Origin: Zygnema cylindricum
Taxonomy: Eukaryota > Streptophyta > Zygnematophyceae > Zygnematales > Zygnemataceae
DNA length: 64,000 nucleotides
NCBI GenBank assembly: GCA_037447655.1
Contig: JBBHKE010000952.1
Coordinates: 100,740-164,739 of the forward strand
Direction of reading: 5' to 3'
Below, piece by piece: positions 22,901-35,463 of this stretch. How positions within the stretch are numbered: the first letter of the stretch is position 1; every line of letters starts with the position of its first letter. Under the pieces are notes generated by a model. It did no database searches, had not been told where the DNA came from, and was given only the letters and a program-made list of their open reading frames with translations. Position numbers and translations under genes: made by a program.

Positions 22901-25900
22901 CCTAAATTACACAAACGATTAGCAAAAACTGGAATTGGTACCTAAGGTACACAAAAAGTTAGCGATAACAAGAATGTGACCTAAATTACAAAAACAGTTA
23001 GCGATAACAAGAATTGTTACCTAAAGTACACAAATTATAAGGGAAAACAAGAATTGTTCCCTAAATTACACAAACGGTTAGCGATAACAAGCATTCTTTC
23101 CTAAATTACACAAACGGTTAGCGATAACAAGAATTGTTACCTAAATTACAAGAAGAGTTAGCGATAACAAGAATTGTTACCTAAATTAACCAAACAGTTA
23201 GCGATAACAAGAATTATTATCTAAATTACACAAACTGTTAGCGATAACAAGAATTGGTACCTAAAGTACACAAACTTTTAGCGATAACAAGAATTGTTAC
23301 CTAAATTACACAAACTGTAAGGGAAAACAAGAATTGTTCCCTAAACTACACTAACAGTTAGCAATAACAAGAATTGTTTCCTAAATTACACCTACGGATA
23401 GCAATAACAAGAATTGTTACCTAAATTAACCAAACGTTAGCGATAACAAGAATTGTTACCTAAACTACACAAACTGTTAGCGATAACAAGAATTGTTACC
23501 TAACTTACAAAAACTATTAGCGATAACAAGAATTGTTATAACAAGAATTGTTAACAAAATTACAAGAAGAGTTAGCGATAACAAGAATTGTTACCTAAGT
23601 TAACCAAACAGTTAGCGATAACAAGAATTATTATCTAAATTACACAAACTGTTAGCGATAACAAGAATTGGTACCTAAAGTACACAAACTTTTAGCGATA
23701 ACAAGAATTGTTACCTAAATTACACAAACTGTAAGGGAAAACAAGAATTGTTCCCTAAACTACACAAACAGGTAGCGATAACAAGCATTCTTTCCTAAAT
23801 TACACAAACGGTTAGCGATAACAAGAATTGTGACCTAAATTACACAAAGAGTTAGCGATAACAAGAAATGTTACTTAAACTACCCAAACTGTTAGCGATA
23901 ACAATGATTGTTTCCTAAACTACACAAACAGCTAGCGATTACAGGAATTGGTACCTAAAGTACACAAACTGTTAGCGATAACAAGAATCGTTACCTAAAT
24001 TACACAAACAGCTAGCGATAACAAGAATTGTTTCCTAAATTACACAAACGGTTAGCGATAACAGGAATTTGTACCTAAAGTACACAAACAGTTAGCGATA
24101 ACAAAAATTGTGACCTAAATTACACAAACTGTTAGCAATAACAAGAATTGTTATCTAAATTACACAAACTGTTTGTGATAACAAGAATTGTGACCCAAAT
24201 TACACAAATTGCTTGCAATAACAAGAATTGTTACTTAAACTACACAAAACGTTAGCGATAACAAGAATTGTTACCTAAATTACACAAATAGTTGGCGATA
24301 ACAAGAATTGTTACCCAAAATAACCAAACAGTTAGCGATAACAGGAATTGTTACTTAAACTACACAAATTGTTAGTGATAACAAGAATTCTTACCTAAAT
24401 TACAAAAACTGTTAGCGATAACAAGAATTGTTACCTAAATTACACAAACTGTTAGCGAAAAACAAGAATTGTCACCTAACTTACACAAACTCTTAGCGAT
24501 AATATGAATTGTTACCTATATTACACAAATTGTTAGCGATAACAAGAATTGTTACCTAAATTGCAAAAACTGTTAGCAATAACAAGAATTGTTACTGAAA
24601 CTACACAAAATTTTAGCGATAACAAGAATTGTTATCTAAATAATATAAACAGTTATCGATAACAAGAATTGTTACCTAAATAAACCAAATAGTTAGGGAT
24701 ATCAGAAATTGTTACCTAAATTACAAAAACTGTTAGCAATAACAAGAATTGTAACCTAACTTACACAAACTATTGGCAATAACAAAAATTGTTACCAAAA
24801 TGAAAAAAACTGTTCAATAACAAGAATTGTTACCTAGATTACACAAAGAGTTAGCGATAACAAGAATTATTTCCTAACTTACACAAACGGTTAGCGATAA
24901 CAATATTTTTTACCTAAGTTATCCAAATAGTTAGCGATAAAAAGAATTGTTACCTAAATTACACAAACTGTTAGCGATAACAAGAATTTTTACTTAAACT
25001 ACACAAATTGTTAGGGATAAAAAGAAATGTTACCTAAATTACACAAAGAGTTAGCGATAACAATAATTGTAACCTAAATTAACTTAATAGTTAGCGATAA
25101 CAAGAATTGATATCTAAATTACACAAACTGTCTGCGCTTACAGGAATTGTTACCTAACTTACAGAAACAGTTAGCGATAAAAGGAATTGTTACTTAAATT
25201 ACACAAACTGTTTGCGCTTACAAGAATTGGTACCTAACTTACACAAACTGTCAGCGATAACAAGTATTGATTCCTAAATTACACAAACAGTTAGCGATAA
25301 CAACAATTGTTTCCTAAATTACACAAATGGTTAGCGATAACAGGAATTGGTACTTAAAGTACACAAACAGTTAGCGATTGCAATAATTGTTTCCTAAATT
25401 ACACATACGGTTAGCGATAACAGGAATTGGTACCTAAAGTACAAAAACAATTAGCAATTACAAGAACTATGACCCAAATTACACAAACTGTTAGCAATAA
25501 CAAGAATTGTTACCTAAATTACACAAACAGTTAGCGAAAAACAAGAAATGTTTCCTAAATTACACAAACGGTTAAAGATAACAGGAATTGTTACGTAAAA
25601 TACACAATCTTTTAGCGATAACAAGAATTGTTACCTATATTACACAAACTGTTAGCGATAACAAGAATTGTTACCTAAATTAACCAAACAGTTAGCGATA
25701 ACAAGAATTGTTACCTTAATTACACAAACTGTTAGTAATAACAAGAATTGTTTCCTAAATTACACATACTGTTAGCAATAACAATAATTGTTACTTAAAC
25801 TACACAAATTGTTAGCGTTAACATGAATTGTTTCTTAAATTACACAAACGGTAAGCGATAATAAGAATAGTTACCTAAATTACAAAAACTTTTAGCGATA

Positions 25901-28131
25901 ACAAGAATTGTTACCTAAATCACACAAACTGTTAGCGATAACAAGAATTGTTACCTTACTTACAAAAACTATTAGCGATTAGAAGAATTGTTACCTAAAT
26001 TACAAAAAATGTTAATGATAACAAGAATTGTTACCTAAATTACACAAACTGTTAGCGATAACAAGAATTGTTACCTAAATTACAAAAACTATTAGCGATA
26101 AAAAGAATTGTTACCTAAATTAGAAAAACTGTTAACGATAATAAGAATTGTTACCTAAATTACACAAACTTTTAGCAATAATAAGAATTGTTGCCTAAAT
26201 TACACAAACAGTTAGCGATAACAAGAATTGTTTCCTGAATTACACCAACGGATAGCGATAACAAGAATTGTTTCCTAAATTAACCAAACAGTTAGCGATA
26301 ACAAGAATTGTTACTTAAACTACACAAATTGTTAGCGATAACAAGAATTGTTACCTAAAGTACAGAAACAGTTAGTGATAACAAAAATTGTGACCTAAAT
26401 TACACAAACTAATAGCGATGACAAGAATTGTTACCAAAAATACAAAAACTATTAGCGATGACCAGAATAGTTTTCTAAATTACACAAACGGTCAGCGATA
26501 CCAAGAATTGTTACCTTTATTACAAAAATTGTTAGCGATAACAAGGATTTTGACCTAAATTACACAAACTGTTAGCGATAACAAAAATTGTCACCTAAAT
26601 TACATAAACACTTCGCGATAGCAAGATGTGTTTCCTAAATTACCCAAATGGTTAGCGATAACATGAATTGGTACCTAAGGTAAACAAACAGTTAGCCATA
26701 ACAAGAATTGTGACCTAAATTACAAAAACAGTTAGCGATAACAAGAATTGTTACCTAAATTACAAAAACAGTTAGCGATAACAAGAATTGTTACCTAAAT
26801 TACACAAACGGTTAGAGATAACAAAAAATTGTTACCTAAATTACACAAACAGTTAGCGAAAAACAATAAATGTTATTTAAACTACACAAATTGTTTGCGA
26901 TAACAATAATTGTTTCCTAAATTATTTAAACGGTCAGCAATAACAAGAATTGTTACCTTAATTAACCAAACAGTTAGCGATAAAAGGAATAGTCATCTAA
27001 ATTAAACATACCGTTTGCGCTTACAAGAACTGTTGCCTAACTTACACAAACTGTTAGCGATAACAAGAATTGTTTCCTAAATTACACAAACGGTTAGCGA
27101 TAATAAAAATTGTTACCTAAATTACAGAAACTGTTAGCGATAAAAGAATTGTTACCTAAATTACACAAACAGTTAGCGATAACAAGAATTGTTACCTAAA
27201 TTACACAAAAGGTTAGCGATAATAGGAATTGGTACCTAAAGTACACAAACAGTTAGCGATAACAATAAATGTTACTTAAACTACACAAATTGTTAGCGAT
27301 AACAAGAATTGTTTCTTAAATTACACAACCTCTTAGCGATAACAAGAATTGTTACCTAATTTTATCCAAACAGTTAGCGATATAATGAATTATTATCTAA
27401 ATTACACAAACTATTAGCGATAACCAGAAATTGTTACTTAAACTACACAAACAGCTAGCGATAATAGGAATTGGTACCTAAAGTACACAAACTGTTAGCG
27501 ATAACAAGAATTGTTACCTAAATTACACAAACGGTTAGCAATAACAAGAATTGTTACCTTAATTAACCAAACATTTAGCAGTAACAGGAATAGTTATCTA
27601 AATTACACAAACCGTTTGCGCTTACAGGAATTGTTACCTAACTTACACAAACTGTTAGCGATAACAAGAATTGTTTCCTAAATTACACAAACGGTTAGCG
27701 ATAATAAGAATTGTTACCTAAATTACACAAACTGTTAGCGATAACAAGAATTGTTACCTAAAATACACAAACAGTTAGCGATAACAAGAATTGTTTCCTA
27801 AATTACACAAAAGGTTAGCGATAACAGGAATTATTATCTAAATTACACAAACTATTAGCGATAACAAGAAATTGTTACTTTAACTACTCAAACAGCTAGC
27901 AATAACAGGAATTGGTACCTAAAGTACACAAATTGTTAGGGATAACAGGAATTGGTACCTAAAGTACACAAACAAATAGCAATAATAATAATTGTGACCC
28001 TAATTACACAAACTGTTAACAAAAACAATAATTGTTACTTAAACTACACAAATTGTTAGCGATAACAAGATTTGTTACCTATATTACACAAACATGTAGC
28101 GATAACAAGAATTGTTTCCTAAAGTACACAA
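16115..28131. repeat. 40-bp satellite array, block 3
   Basis: About 300 copies of the 40-bp monomer run up to the assembly gap. Long higher-order copies are visible. Sequence near 20882-21200 recurs near 22640-22970 (offset 1757) and near 26370-26740 (offset 5490, anchor TTCGCGATAGCAAGA). Sequence near 22140-22340 recurs near 23340-23540 (offset 1198). The offsets fall two or three bases short of whole numbers of 40-bp units because single-base indels accumulate. No open reading frame of interest exists. Confidence 0.97.
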
Positions 28132-28141
28132 NNNNNNNNNN
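28132..28141. other. Assembly gap (10 N)
   Basis: Exactly ten N separate satellite on the left from unrelated sequence on the right. A round number usually means a gap of unknown size, so the array could extend further and the right-hand neighbour may not be adjacent in the genome. Confidence 0.98.
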
Positions 28142-28984
28142 CAATAATTGTAATTTTATGTTAATTGCGATTATACCTTTCATAAATAAATCACAATTGA
28201 TAGAATATAATGCAAGCAGTTTCTATCACACTACAAACTCTTCGAGCAAATACATGTAACGCAGCAGCACTGTAGAGTAAAAATATTGTAATTCACATGA
28301 AGCGTTATTTTTTAATTTAAAGTCATGGTCAAACGGCACCCTTTCTCGCCTTGTAATGTAATTTATATTTCGTATTTTATCGCATCAAAAAAGTAATTAA
28401 ATGTACAAAACATTATAAAGGTTTGGCGTGTTCATGCATAAAACCACTCTCACTTAACGCCAATTTGTGTGTCTACTTTGTAGCGTGTATGCAGAGCTGG
28501 CATCGATACTATTTCAAGTGCAAGTGTACTATCTTGATAGCTCTCACCAAAATACGTACTTGTGCGGTTTGGAAATATTACAAAACATGTAAATTAATGA
28601 AAAAACTACGCTATTTTATGCTTTATATTTAATGTAATGTTCCGCTCTTTCCCACGGCAAACTGGTACTGAAATTTAATTTTTTATTGCGAAGTACACTT
28701 AATGTTATAAAAATGAGATGTCACGACGACGCAATGTACATAAACGAGCTTCTCAAACATCACACTATCTTTGACGAACGTAATATAAGATAGTTAACAC
28801 TAAATAAATACTTTCCATATTAGCGTTAATTGTATTTTAATGTTAATAACACTAATTTATGATTTTGGGGCGAAAAAAAACAGCGTCAAAATTAGTGTTA
28901 GGAAGACCAACAACGATTAGCGGAGGTAGTATATTAGTTTTTTTTTACGACATGCACCTTCACCTATAAACTAACTCTTCCTGT
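28142..28984. other. AT-rich stretch, nothing recognised
   Basis: No convincing coding frame, RNA gene or element end was found. Short open frames here have no recognisable motif. Confidence 0.6.
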
Positions 28985-29421
28985 TTGTTGGGGCTTTTAA
29001 TTCTCATTCGAACTCGCTACTCTTTCCTTTTCAGGGTCCCTTGGGTGATGTGGCCACTTTAGAGTCCGCAACTGGCACTCGCCAAGGTGATCCTTTAAGA
29101 GCACATCTTTTTGCTTAAACCCACCTTTAAGCATTACGAGTATCAACTACAACTTATCCTAATTGTTTATTTCATTCATTCGCAAATGAATAACATATCG
29201 TGGGTTCGTGCGATCAAGTTTTTTTTGTTTTCTCTCATGTTACACACCAACTTCATTGGATCAAGCTCTCAATTAGATTATCTAAGTGTGTGACTTGGTG
29301 ACCACAGGGTTTGCGATCACATCGCCCCCTCCTTGTGGTTTTTGTGTTGCCTCCTCACATGACGGTATTAAGGCTATGGATGCCCTATCGACGCCACTTA
29401 TTTTGTCAATCAGGTAGTTAC
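28985..29421 (+). pseudogene. LINE reverse transcriptase fragment 1
   Basis: A diverged copy of the RT region also seen at 44620-45060 and 53485-53900. The best conserved part reads GDVATLESATGTRQGDPL near 29050-29100, covering the non-LTR RT motif before the catalytic site. Further on, nucleotide similarity continues through the region equivalent to IADDTHIVG and to PVPMGFRIASS, but with stops and indels. It stops at the edge of the minus-strand LTR at 29422, so copia A appears to have inserted into it. Confidence 0.8.
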
Positions 29422-30304
29422 CGTTGTTCTATGACAACCGGTGCAACACCAGATGTTGCTGAAGTAGTAGGCATTCACAAAACCAAATGTAGGACGCACT
29501 CAAGACACTAACTTTGATTCAATGCTTATAGCACACAATATGGCCAAAATTGCCCCAAACTGTATGCGAGTAGAGTTTATCTCGTGTGCTTAACAACTCA
29601 CAAAGTTTAAAGCAAAACGCCCAAAGAAACCAAGAGATATAACCCACAGAATATCCTTTAAAATGCACATATGTGCTCATTGAAACCTCATTAAATGAAT
29701 ACATAAAAACACTAAGTCCCTGAATTTATACAAATAAACTCTATAACTACCTAACTAACCAATCACATCGCTGTAGGCATTGTTACGGTACTCTTTAACC
29801 ATACACTAATGTAATCTAACTGGATACCTGATATATGTTTAATTCCTCTACCCAACGTCTACTGTTTTGTACAAGCAGACAAGCCCTAATTTTCTAGAAG
29901 CAGACAAACCCTAATTGTCTATAAACATCTTTTACTAACTACACATTAGTAAACAAATACACGTGACGACAAACTCTCGTTTCCACCAAGTTATCATCGA
30001 CTTTAAAACCTGATGCGTGACGTGATCCGCTGCGTCACTGTGGTCCATTTTCAGATTCTGGTAGGTCTTTGTCGGTCCAATCTTGTCTAACGGACGGTAT
30101 GTCATAATTAAGTAGTGCGCGACATTTCGTAATCTTTCTTTTAGTTATGAACCGTCCGATGTGATCTCCTTAGTTTCATACAGTCTAGATTGTGAATTAA
30201 CACTAATTTTGACACGCAGTTTGAAACAACTATACAAATGTTTCCAAGTCTTGTTTTTTCCTCTCACACAATATAAAGAGGACTAAAGCTTTTATAAACC
30301 AACA
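29422..30304 (-). repeat. Copia A, 3' LTR
   Basis: On the minus strand it starts TGTTGGTTTATAAAAGC at 30304, against a GGGGAG polypurine tract at 30305-30310, and ends GAACAACG at 29422. It is about 883 bp. Its start resembles the LTR of the element at 10578 (shared CTTTAGTCCTC), so it belongs to a related family. It carries a gag start (MPTTSATSG...) at 29474, 52 nt before its end. Its last ~175 bp match the 5' LTR remnant at 34610-34811. Confidence 0.87.
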
Positions 30305-30324
30305 CTCCCCTAAATCTTTAGACT

Positions 30325-32110
30325 CTCTTAACCACTTAACCCACAAGCATCTCTGCAAAACTGTAACTTAGGAGCAGGTAGAGCTTTTGTTAACATGTCA
30401 ACCACCATTTTCTCATCCGGTAAATAACAAAGTTTCACAATTTTGGCAAAGACCTTTTCTCGAAAAAAATGAAGTCTGATATCTATGTGGTTGCTTTTGA
30501 TATGATGTGTAGGATTAGATGCAATGGCAATGGCAACTTGATTGTCACACCATAGAGTTTGCACACCAATTTGCATGAAGCCAAGTTCATGAAGCAAAGA
30601 TTTAACATATAACAATTCCTTGATGGCTAAGCATACAACCATGTATTCTGCCTCCATTGTTGAATGGGCAGTGATCTTCTAAAGCTTGCTACTCCAACAA
30701 CACGTTCCGTTTCCGACTTGTAAAACATATCTTGTTGTGGATCGTCTGCTGGGCATCTCAATTTAGATGGCATCACTCCACATTAGAAGTTTTACTTCGT
30801 ATCCGCCTAAAGTTAGCTTAAACTCTCGCGTACCGGCCAAGTATATTAGGACTCGTTTTGCTTCCTCCCAATCTGATTTTCTTGGATTCTGAAGACTCTT
30901 GCTTAGAGCCCCTAGTGCTGCCTCAACATCCGGATGTGTGCAATTTATAAAATATATTAGACTCCCAATGATTTGTTAGTAGGGAATCTTTTCCATAAAT
31001 TTTGACTCCCCTATTTTTAGACTGTCTTTGACAATAATTCCTGAGTCTATTTTTGCTCCCTCTAATTTTCTTCTGAATTCCATAGGAGTGGCTACTCCCT
31101 TCAAATCATTCTTGTCAAATTTTTCTAGCTTCTTCCCTAAGGCTCTTTCTGTGTTAGTCTAATAATCTTTTTACTTCTATCTCGCTCTACTTGTATACCA
31201 AGAGTGTACTTTGCCTCACCTAAATCTTTCATTTCAAATCTAGACTTTAGGGCTGTTTTAATAATGTTAACTCCCTCAATCGTTTTTGAAAAAATCAACA
31301 AGTCATCAACATATACAGCAAGAAAAATTGTTTCATTCTCTCTTTCCATAACATAAATTGAGTGATCCCAACGTATCATAGTGAAACCGAGACTAGTCAG
31401 GTATTCATCTATTGTTAGATTCCATTGCCTCGAGGCCTGCTTGAGCCCATAGAGTGATTTCACAAGTTTGCTCACTAGATTTTCCTTTCCCTTGTCTTGA
31501 TACATTTTTCGATGTTTTATATATATTACTTCTTCTTGTTCCCCGTGTAAGAAGGCCGTCTTAACACCCATTTGTTCTATTTCCATGTTTTCTATAGCTG
31601 CAAGTGTTAACAAAATGCGGGCGATTCGAAATCTGACAACTGGTGAAAATGTCTCCTCATAATCAATTCTTTCTTTTTGATGATAACCCTTTGCTACTAT
31701 CTTAGCTTTTTATCTTTCGATGGTATTATCTGGATTAAGATTTACCTTAAAAATCCACTTACTCCCAATAGCTTTACGATCCAGAGGAAGTTCCACCAGT
31801 TCCCACGTTTGGGCCTCCATGATCGATTTCATTTCGGAATTTGCTGCTGCTATCCAGTGTTATTTTTCCGGTGTAGAGAACGCTTGCTGAATGGAAAGAG
31901 GCTCCTCGGAATTTGTATTGAATGCATAATAGTTTGCATTTGCATTTCAATCGTATATTATGAGAATATATGTAACCAAGAAACCCCAGCATCTTCCTTC
32001 TCCAATTATATGCTTTTTCTCGAATTATAATAACACATCCAGATGTAGATTTCCTCGTTGACTCCAAGTATCGGTGGAGATGTCTCAGCTTCCTAGATGT
32101 AACCATAGCT
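30325..32110 (-). pseudogene. Copia A reverse transcriptase and RNase H, decayed
   Basis: RNase H is recognisable at 30328-30657, with MEAEYMVVCLAIKELLYV and HIDIRLHFF. RT occupies about 31137-31990 with [13 protein letters not shown] and the catalytic YVDDLLIFS. Between 30658 and 31136 the RT-RNase H link is readable only across several frames and stops. Upstream, around 31700-31990, the start of RT (segments like SIMEAQTWELVELP) is readable across frames. The order matches the intact-order element at 10578. The protein is not expressible as one chain. Confidence 0.88.
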
Positions 32111-32690
32111 CACGAATTACCATTTGGTATTGTAGTATTTTCTTAATTGTCTCCTAATCTTTGTTGCATAGGTTTTGGAGTTTTTGTTAAAGTCACACGC
32201 AAAAATTACACAACACGCGCACACAACCAAAACTTACAAAGATATCCTCACAGCTCACAGCAAACCAGATTGACCAAAAAAAAATTATTGAGTCGAAGTC
32301 TTTTTCACCACAAATTCTCCCACTCACTACTTCCCTTAACTCGTACTCAAACAATTTTTTGTTTCATTATAAAACTGATTCTGACACCGCAAATAACTCT
32401 CAAAAAGTAACACGTAAGCTCGCACTAACACTTCTACACCACTAGGGGAAAAAGCATAGGGTGCCAAAGTCCTCGAGGGAACGAGCGCTTCACAAAACAT
32501 TCTGTCACCGAATCATTATGGCGCGCATAAAATCGAAACCGAACAAGACACGCCTGAAAAATCAATTACACTGCAACTTCACGGTGCAGAAATATTCCCT
32601 AAATCAAGTACGACACAGTAAATGGCTTAGTAGCAGCACAAAACGTAAAAACAACAACAAGAACATTATAAACTACATGTTTACGGCTTC
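32111..32690. other. Unrecognised insert or replaced segment in copia A pol
   Basis: Between the end of integrase similarity (DKGIDLTFW near 32690-32720, minus strand) and the start of RT similarity, about 580 bp have no copia-like reading. This segment replaces the integrase C-terminus and linker. It is AT-rich with no clear terminal repeats, and could be a small inserted element or heavily decayed sequence. Confidence 0.5.
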
Positions 32691-33341
32691 AATCCAAAAT
32701 GTCAAATCTATACCTTTGTCTACTAGCATTCATCTGGCACTTTCTCTTAATGTTCTGTTCACTCTTTTTGCTACACCATTTTGTTGTGGGGAATACGGAA
32801 CTGAAAGTTGATGATATACTCCATTTTCTTTGAGATAGTTGATGAAGTCTTGTGATACATACTTCCCCCCATTATCCGATCTCAATGTTAGAATCGGAAC
32901 TCCATGAATTTTCTCCCTCCACACTTTGTATTCTTTGAAGTGAGAAAATACTTCACTCTTCTCCTTCATGGTGTAGATTTTTGTGTATCTTGAGAATTCA
33001 TCCGTACATATTACCATGTATGTAAGCTCCATCTGACGGAATTTTAGCCGGTCCTAATACATCTGAGAGAATTAATTCTAATACTCTAACTGCTCTATTG
33101 CTGCTTTTGGAAAGGGGCTTTTATTAATCTTTGCGAGAGCACATCCATCACAAAAATGTTCTTCTCTGCTATTAATTTTAATACTTGTAATTATACCTTC
33201 TTTTACCATTCTGTCAAGACTTTCATAATGGATATGACCATGTCTATTATGCCATAAGTCATTGCCAAACACGACAACCGAATACAAAACAACTTTTTCA
33301 TTAATATTGGCAATATCAAGCCTATACATCAGATTTAGCAC
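32691..33341 (-). pseudogene. Copia A integrase, catalytic residue lost
   Basis: The pre-integrase finger region (33078-33341: LWHNRHGHIHYESL, CDGCALAK) and the integrase core (32730-33032: LRSDNGGKYV, VPYSPQQNGVAKRVNRTL) are clear. The third acidic residue, E in NGVAERLNRT of the element at 10578, is K here (AAA at 32766-32768). A stop and frame change separate the finger from the core. The enzyme would be inactive. Confidence 0.9.
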
Positions 33342-33880
33342 TCGTGTTCCTACGAGTGCTACTCTACCTCAAGCCTATACATCAGATTTAGCACTCGTGT
33401 TCCTACGAGTGCTACTCTACCTTGTTTACTGACTACTTGCTTTCCATTTTTCAGCAGTACTTCAAAGCCTTTGCTTTCTACAAGCGAAGTGGAGAAGAGA
33501 TTTTTCTTGAAGTCAAAAACATAGATAACATCGTTAAGTGCTCTTTCAATTTGTTTACCGTCGATGAGAACTTTGAGTGTTGCCGTGCCCTTCGCGTTAG
33601 ATTTGATAAATTGTCCGTCCGCATTATAATTTTTCTTTAGAGATATTGGGTGAAAATTGTCAAAACATTCTCTGTTCCAGCACAATTGTTGAGAAGCACC
33701 GGTGTCCATGATCCACCCAAAGTCCCTGGCTCCTTTGGTTGTGTTGTTTAGTGCGAATAATTTTTTGTCAGATGGTTCGAAAAAAGTGACGACTTGTCTT
33801 CTTTTTAGTTCGTCTCCAAGGAAAAAATCGACGTTTTTGCAGGTTGTTGAATTTTCGGTTTTTTGATAAACCATCATTCT
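33342..33880 (-). pseudogene. Copia A protease region with a 53-bp tandem duplication
   Basis: The minus-strand frame at 33359-33877 holds WIMDTGASQQLCW, the copia protease active site, followed by the usual LHDV-like and NLFSTS segments. A 53-bp exact tandem repeat (33316-33368 and 33369-33421) lies at its downstream end. It shifts the frame between protease and the pre-integrase finger. Confidence 0.88.
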
Positions 33881-34691
33881 CGAAACACACCTGTCTCAAA
33901 CGCTTTTATATAATCAGGGCAACTCTTCTATCCATGTCCTTTTGCATTACAATAATAACACATGTCAGGTTTGGGAGGAACTTGATTCTGACTATTTCAA
34001 AACTGTTCCTTTTTCAAAGTCTGTGTGTTAAAAGCTTCTGCCAGTCCAGTACCTTTAAACGCTTCTTGACTAGAATCTTAATCTAGGACATACTGAATTG
34101 CTATCGCTAGATTCCAATCAGTTTGTGCCAATTTTTTCAAATTGTCAAAGGCCTCTTTATATTCACTAGTAAACCCTCTAATTAGTAACAAAACTTGTAG
34201 ATCATCAAGAAACGTACCACCTGAACATGCATGTTACACTATTAGTGTTGTTAGACCGTAACAGTACTCAGCCATGGTAGCGCCGGTATACTTGTACTCC
34301 CAGATTTTCCCAGCTGTAATCATTTGGTGCCGCACATTAGTTTTGGTGAGTATCTTTTTAAAAAATATCCATATATCTAACGCCCTTTTCCATATGAATG
34401 TGCACCATAGCGAGCTCCTTTGAAATAGGCATTATAATACTGTGAAGACACTGCAAATTTTTCTTCTTCCAGCTGGCGTGTGATTTTGCCAGAGATTCGT
34501 CCTCCACGTCCATCAAATTCAAGTTAAGAAGGTAATGTTCCACCATATCCGCCCAATACATTTAGTCCTTACCATCAAAGTAGGAATTCTTGAGGGGGGG
34601 CCTTTAACGAGCTGTTCAATGGGAGCCGGTGGAACAAGAGTCGGTCTAGCACTAGCTATTGCTAACGTAGTTTTCTCGAAGTAGTAGCCAT
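33881..34691 (-). pseudogene. Copia A gag, starting in the LTR
   Basis: The start codon ATG at 34691 lies within the LTR remnant. Reading passes through VPPAPIEQLVKGPPSRIP, where the GPP segment coincides with the primer-binding site (34595-34609). The gag core follows (YWADMVEHYLLNLNLMDVED at 34500-34561, then SWKKKNLQCLHSII). A zinc knuckle CYYCNAKGHG-stop-KSC appears around 33917-33963, broken by a stop. There is a frameshift soon after the start and several stops. Confidence 0.85.
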
Positions 34692-34811
34692 TCACAGAAC
34701 GAAATATAGGAAACACTTAAGTCACTAACTTTGATCCACTGCACAAAGCAGTCAATATGGTCAAAATGGCCCGAAACTGTATGTGAGTACGATTTACAGC
34801 ATGTGCTTAAT
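34610..34811 (-). repeat. Copia A, 5' LTR remnant
   Basis: On the minus strand it ends GAACAGCT at 34610. Its sequence matches the end of the 3' LTR (29422-29596), including AATATGGTCAAAATGGCCC-like sequence. It is cut at 34811, where a plus-strand LTR starts, and its 5' part was not found elsewhere in the window. Confidence 0.83.
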
Positions 34812-35463
34812 TGTTGTCTTTTTGGAAAGCTTTCAGTCTCAGAGCAGCGCAACTGCTATAAAGCAGAGCAGCGCAGCAAGAGAGCAGCGCAGCAGCGAAG
34901 CTGCAACACAGACAAGACAACGCAACCACGATTATATCTGATATGGTGCATACGGACAACGCATCGTCTGATATTCTTAATGTGATTCTGTGCAGGATAG
35001 AGCAACTACGATGGATATGATTCTAGTCAACTTAGTGGGTAACTCTGTGGTAGCTTACTGATAGCTCAGTGGTAGCTTGACAGATTAGTGGTAGCTTGGT
35101 GGTTTGACGTACCTCTTAAGTACAACGGTGTTGCCAGTTCAACACAAGTATAAGACTTAGGACTCAGAACATGTTATGTATCCGGACTTCCAAGTAGTAA
35201 ACTGTAGACAATTTTTGGGAAACTTCTGAGTATTATATCTTGAGTATTGTCTGATCAATTCTGCTGAAACTTTGGGAGTTGTCAGTGTTAATGCTACTCT
35301 ATATTCTGATAGAGTTTTGTGAGGTTTGGATGCTTGTAAAAGATTTGGTGAGCACCTGAAAAAAACTGTTTGATAGAATTCTTGATAGCTTCTGAGAGTG
35401 TATCATGTCTACTTCTACCACTACTACTGCTCCTCCACCTGCACCGGTGGTCGTAGAACAACA
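34812..35463 (+). repeat. Copia B, LTR
   Basis: It starts TGTTGTCTTTTTGGAAAGC and ends GTAGAACAACA, closely matching the family of the element at 10578. It is about 652 bp. Its beginning is rich in GAGCAGCGCAG repeats. The gag start codon lies at 35405, 59 nt before the LTR end. It interrupts copia A's 5' LTR. Confidence 0.87.

Noticed and set aside
1-28131. CRISPR-like array of short regular repeats
   Set aside because: The whole 40-bp unit repeats with no unique spacers, no cas genes are near, and the context is eukaryotic.
1-28131. Telomere-like repeat, because CCTAAAT recurs in every unit
   Set aside because: The plant telomere motif is a 7-bp CCCTAAA tandem. Here the word recurs once per 40 bp and usually follows TTA rather than another C.
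28032-28259. 75-codon frame across the gap
   Set aside because: It is satellite translated through N bases into unrelated sequence.
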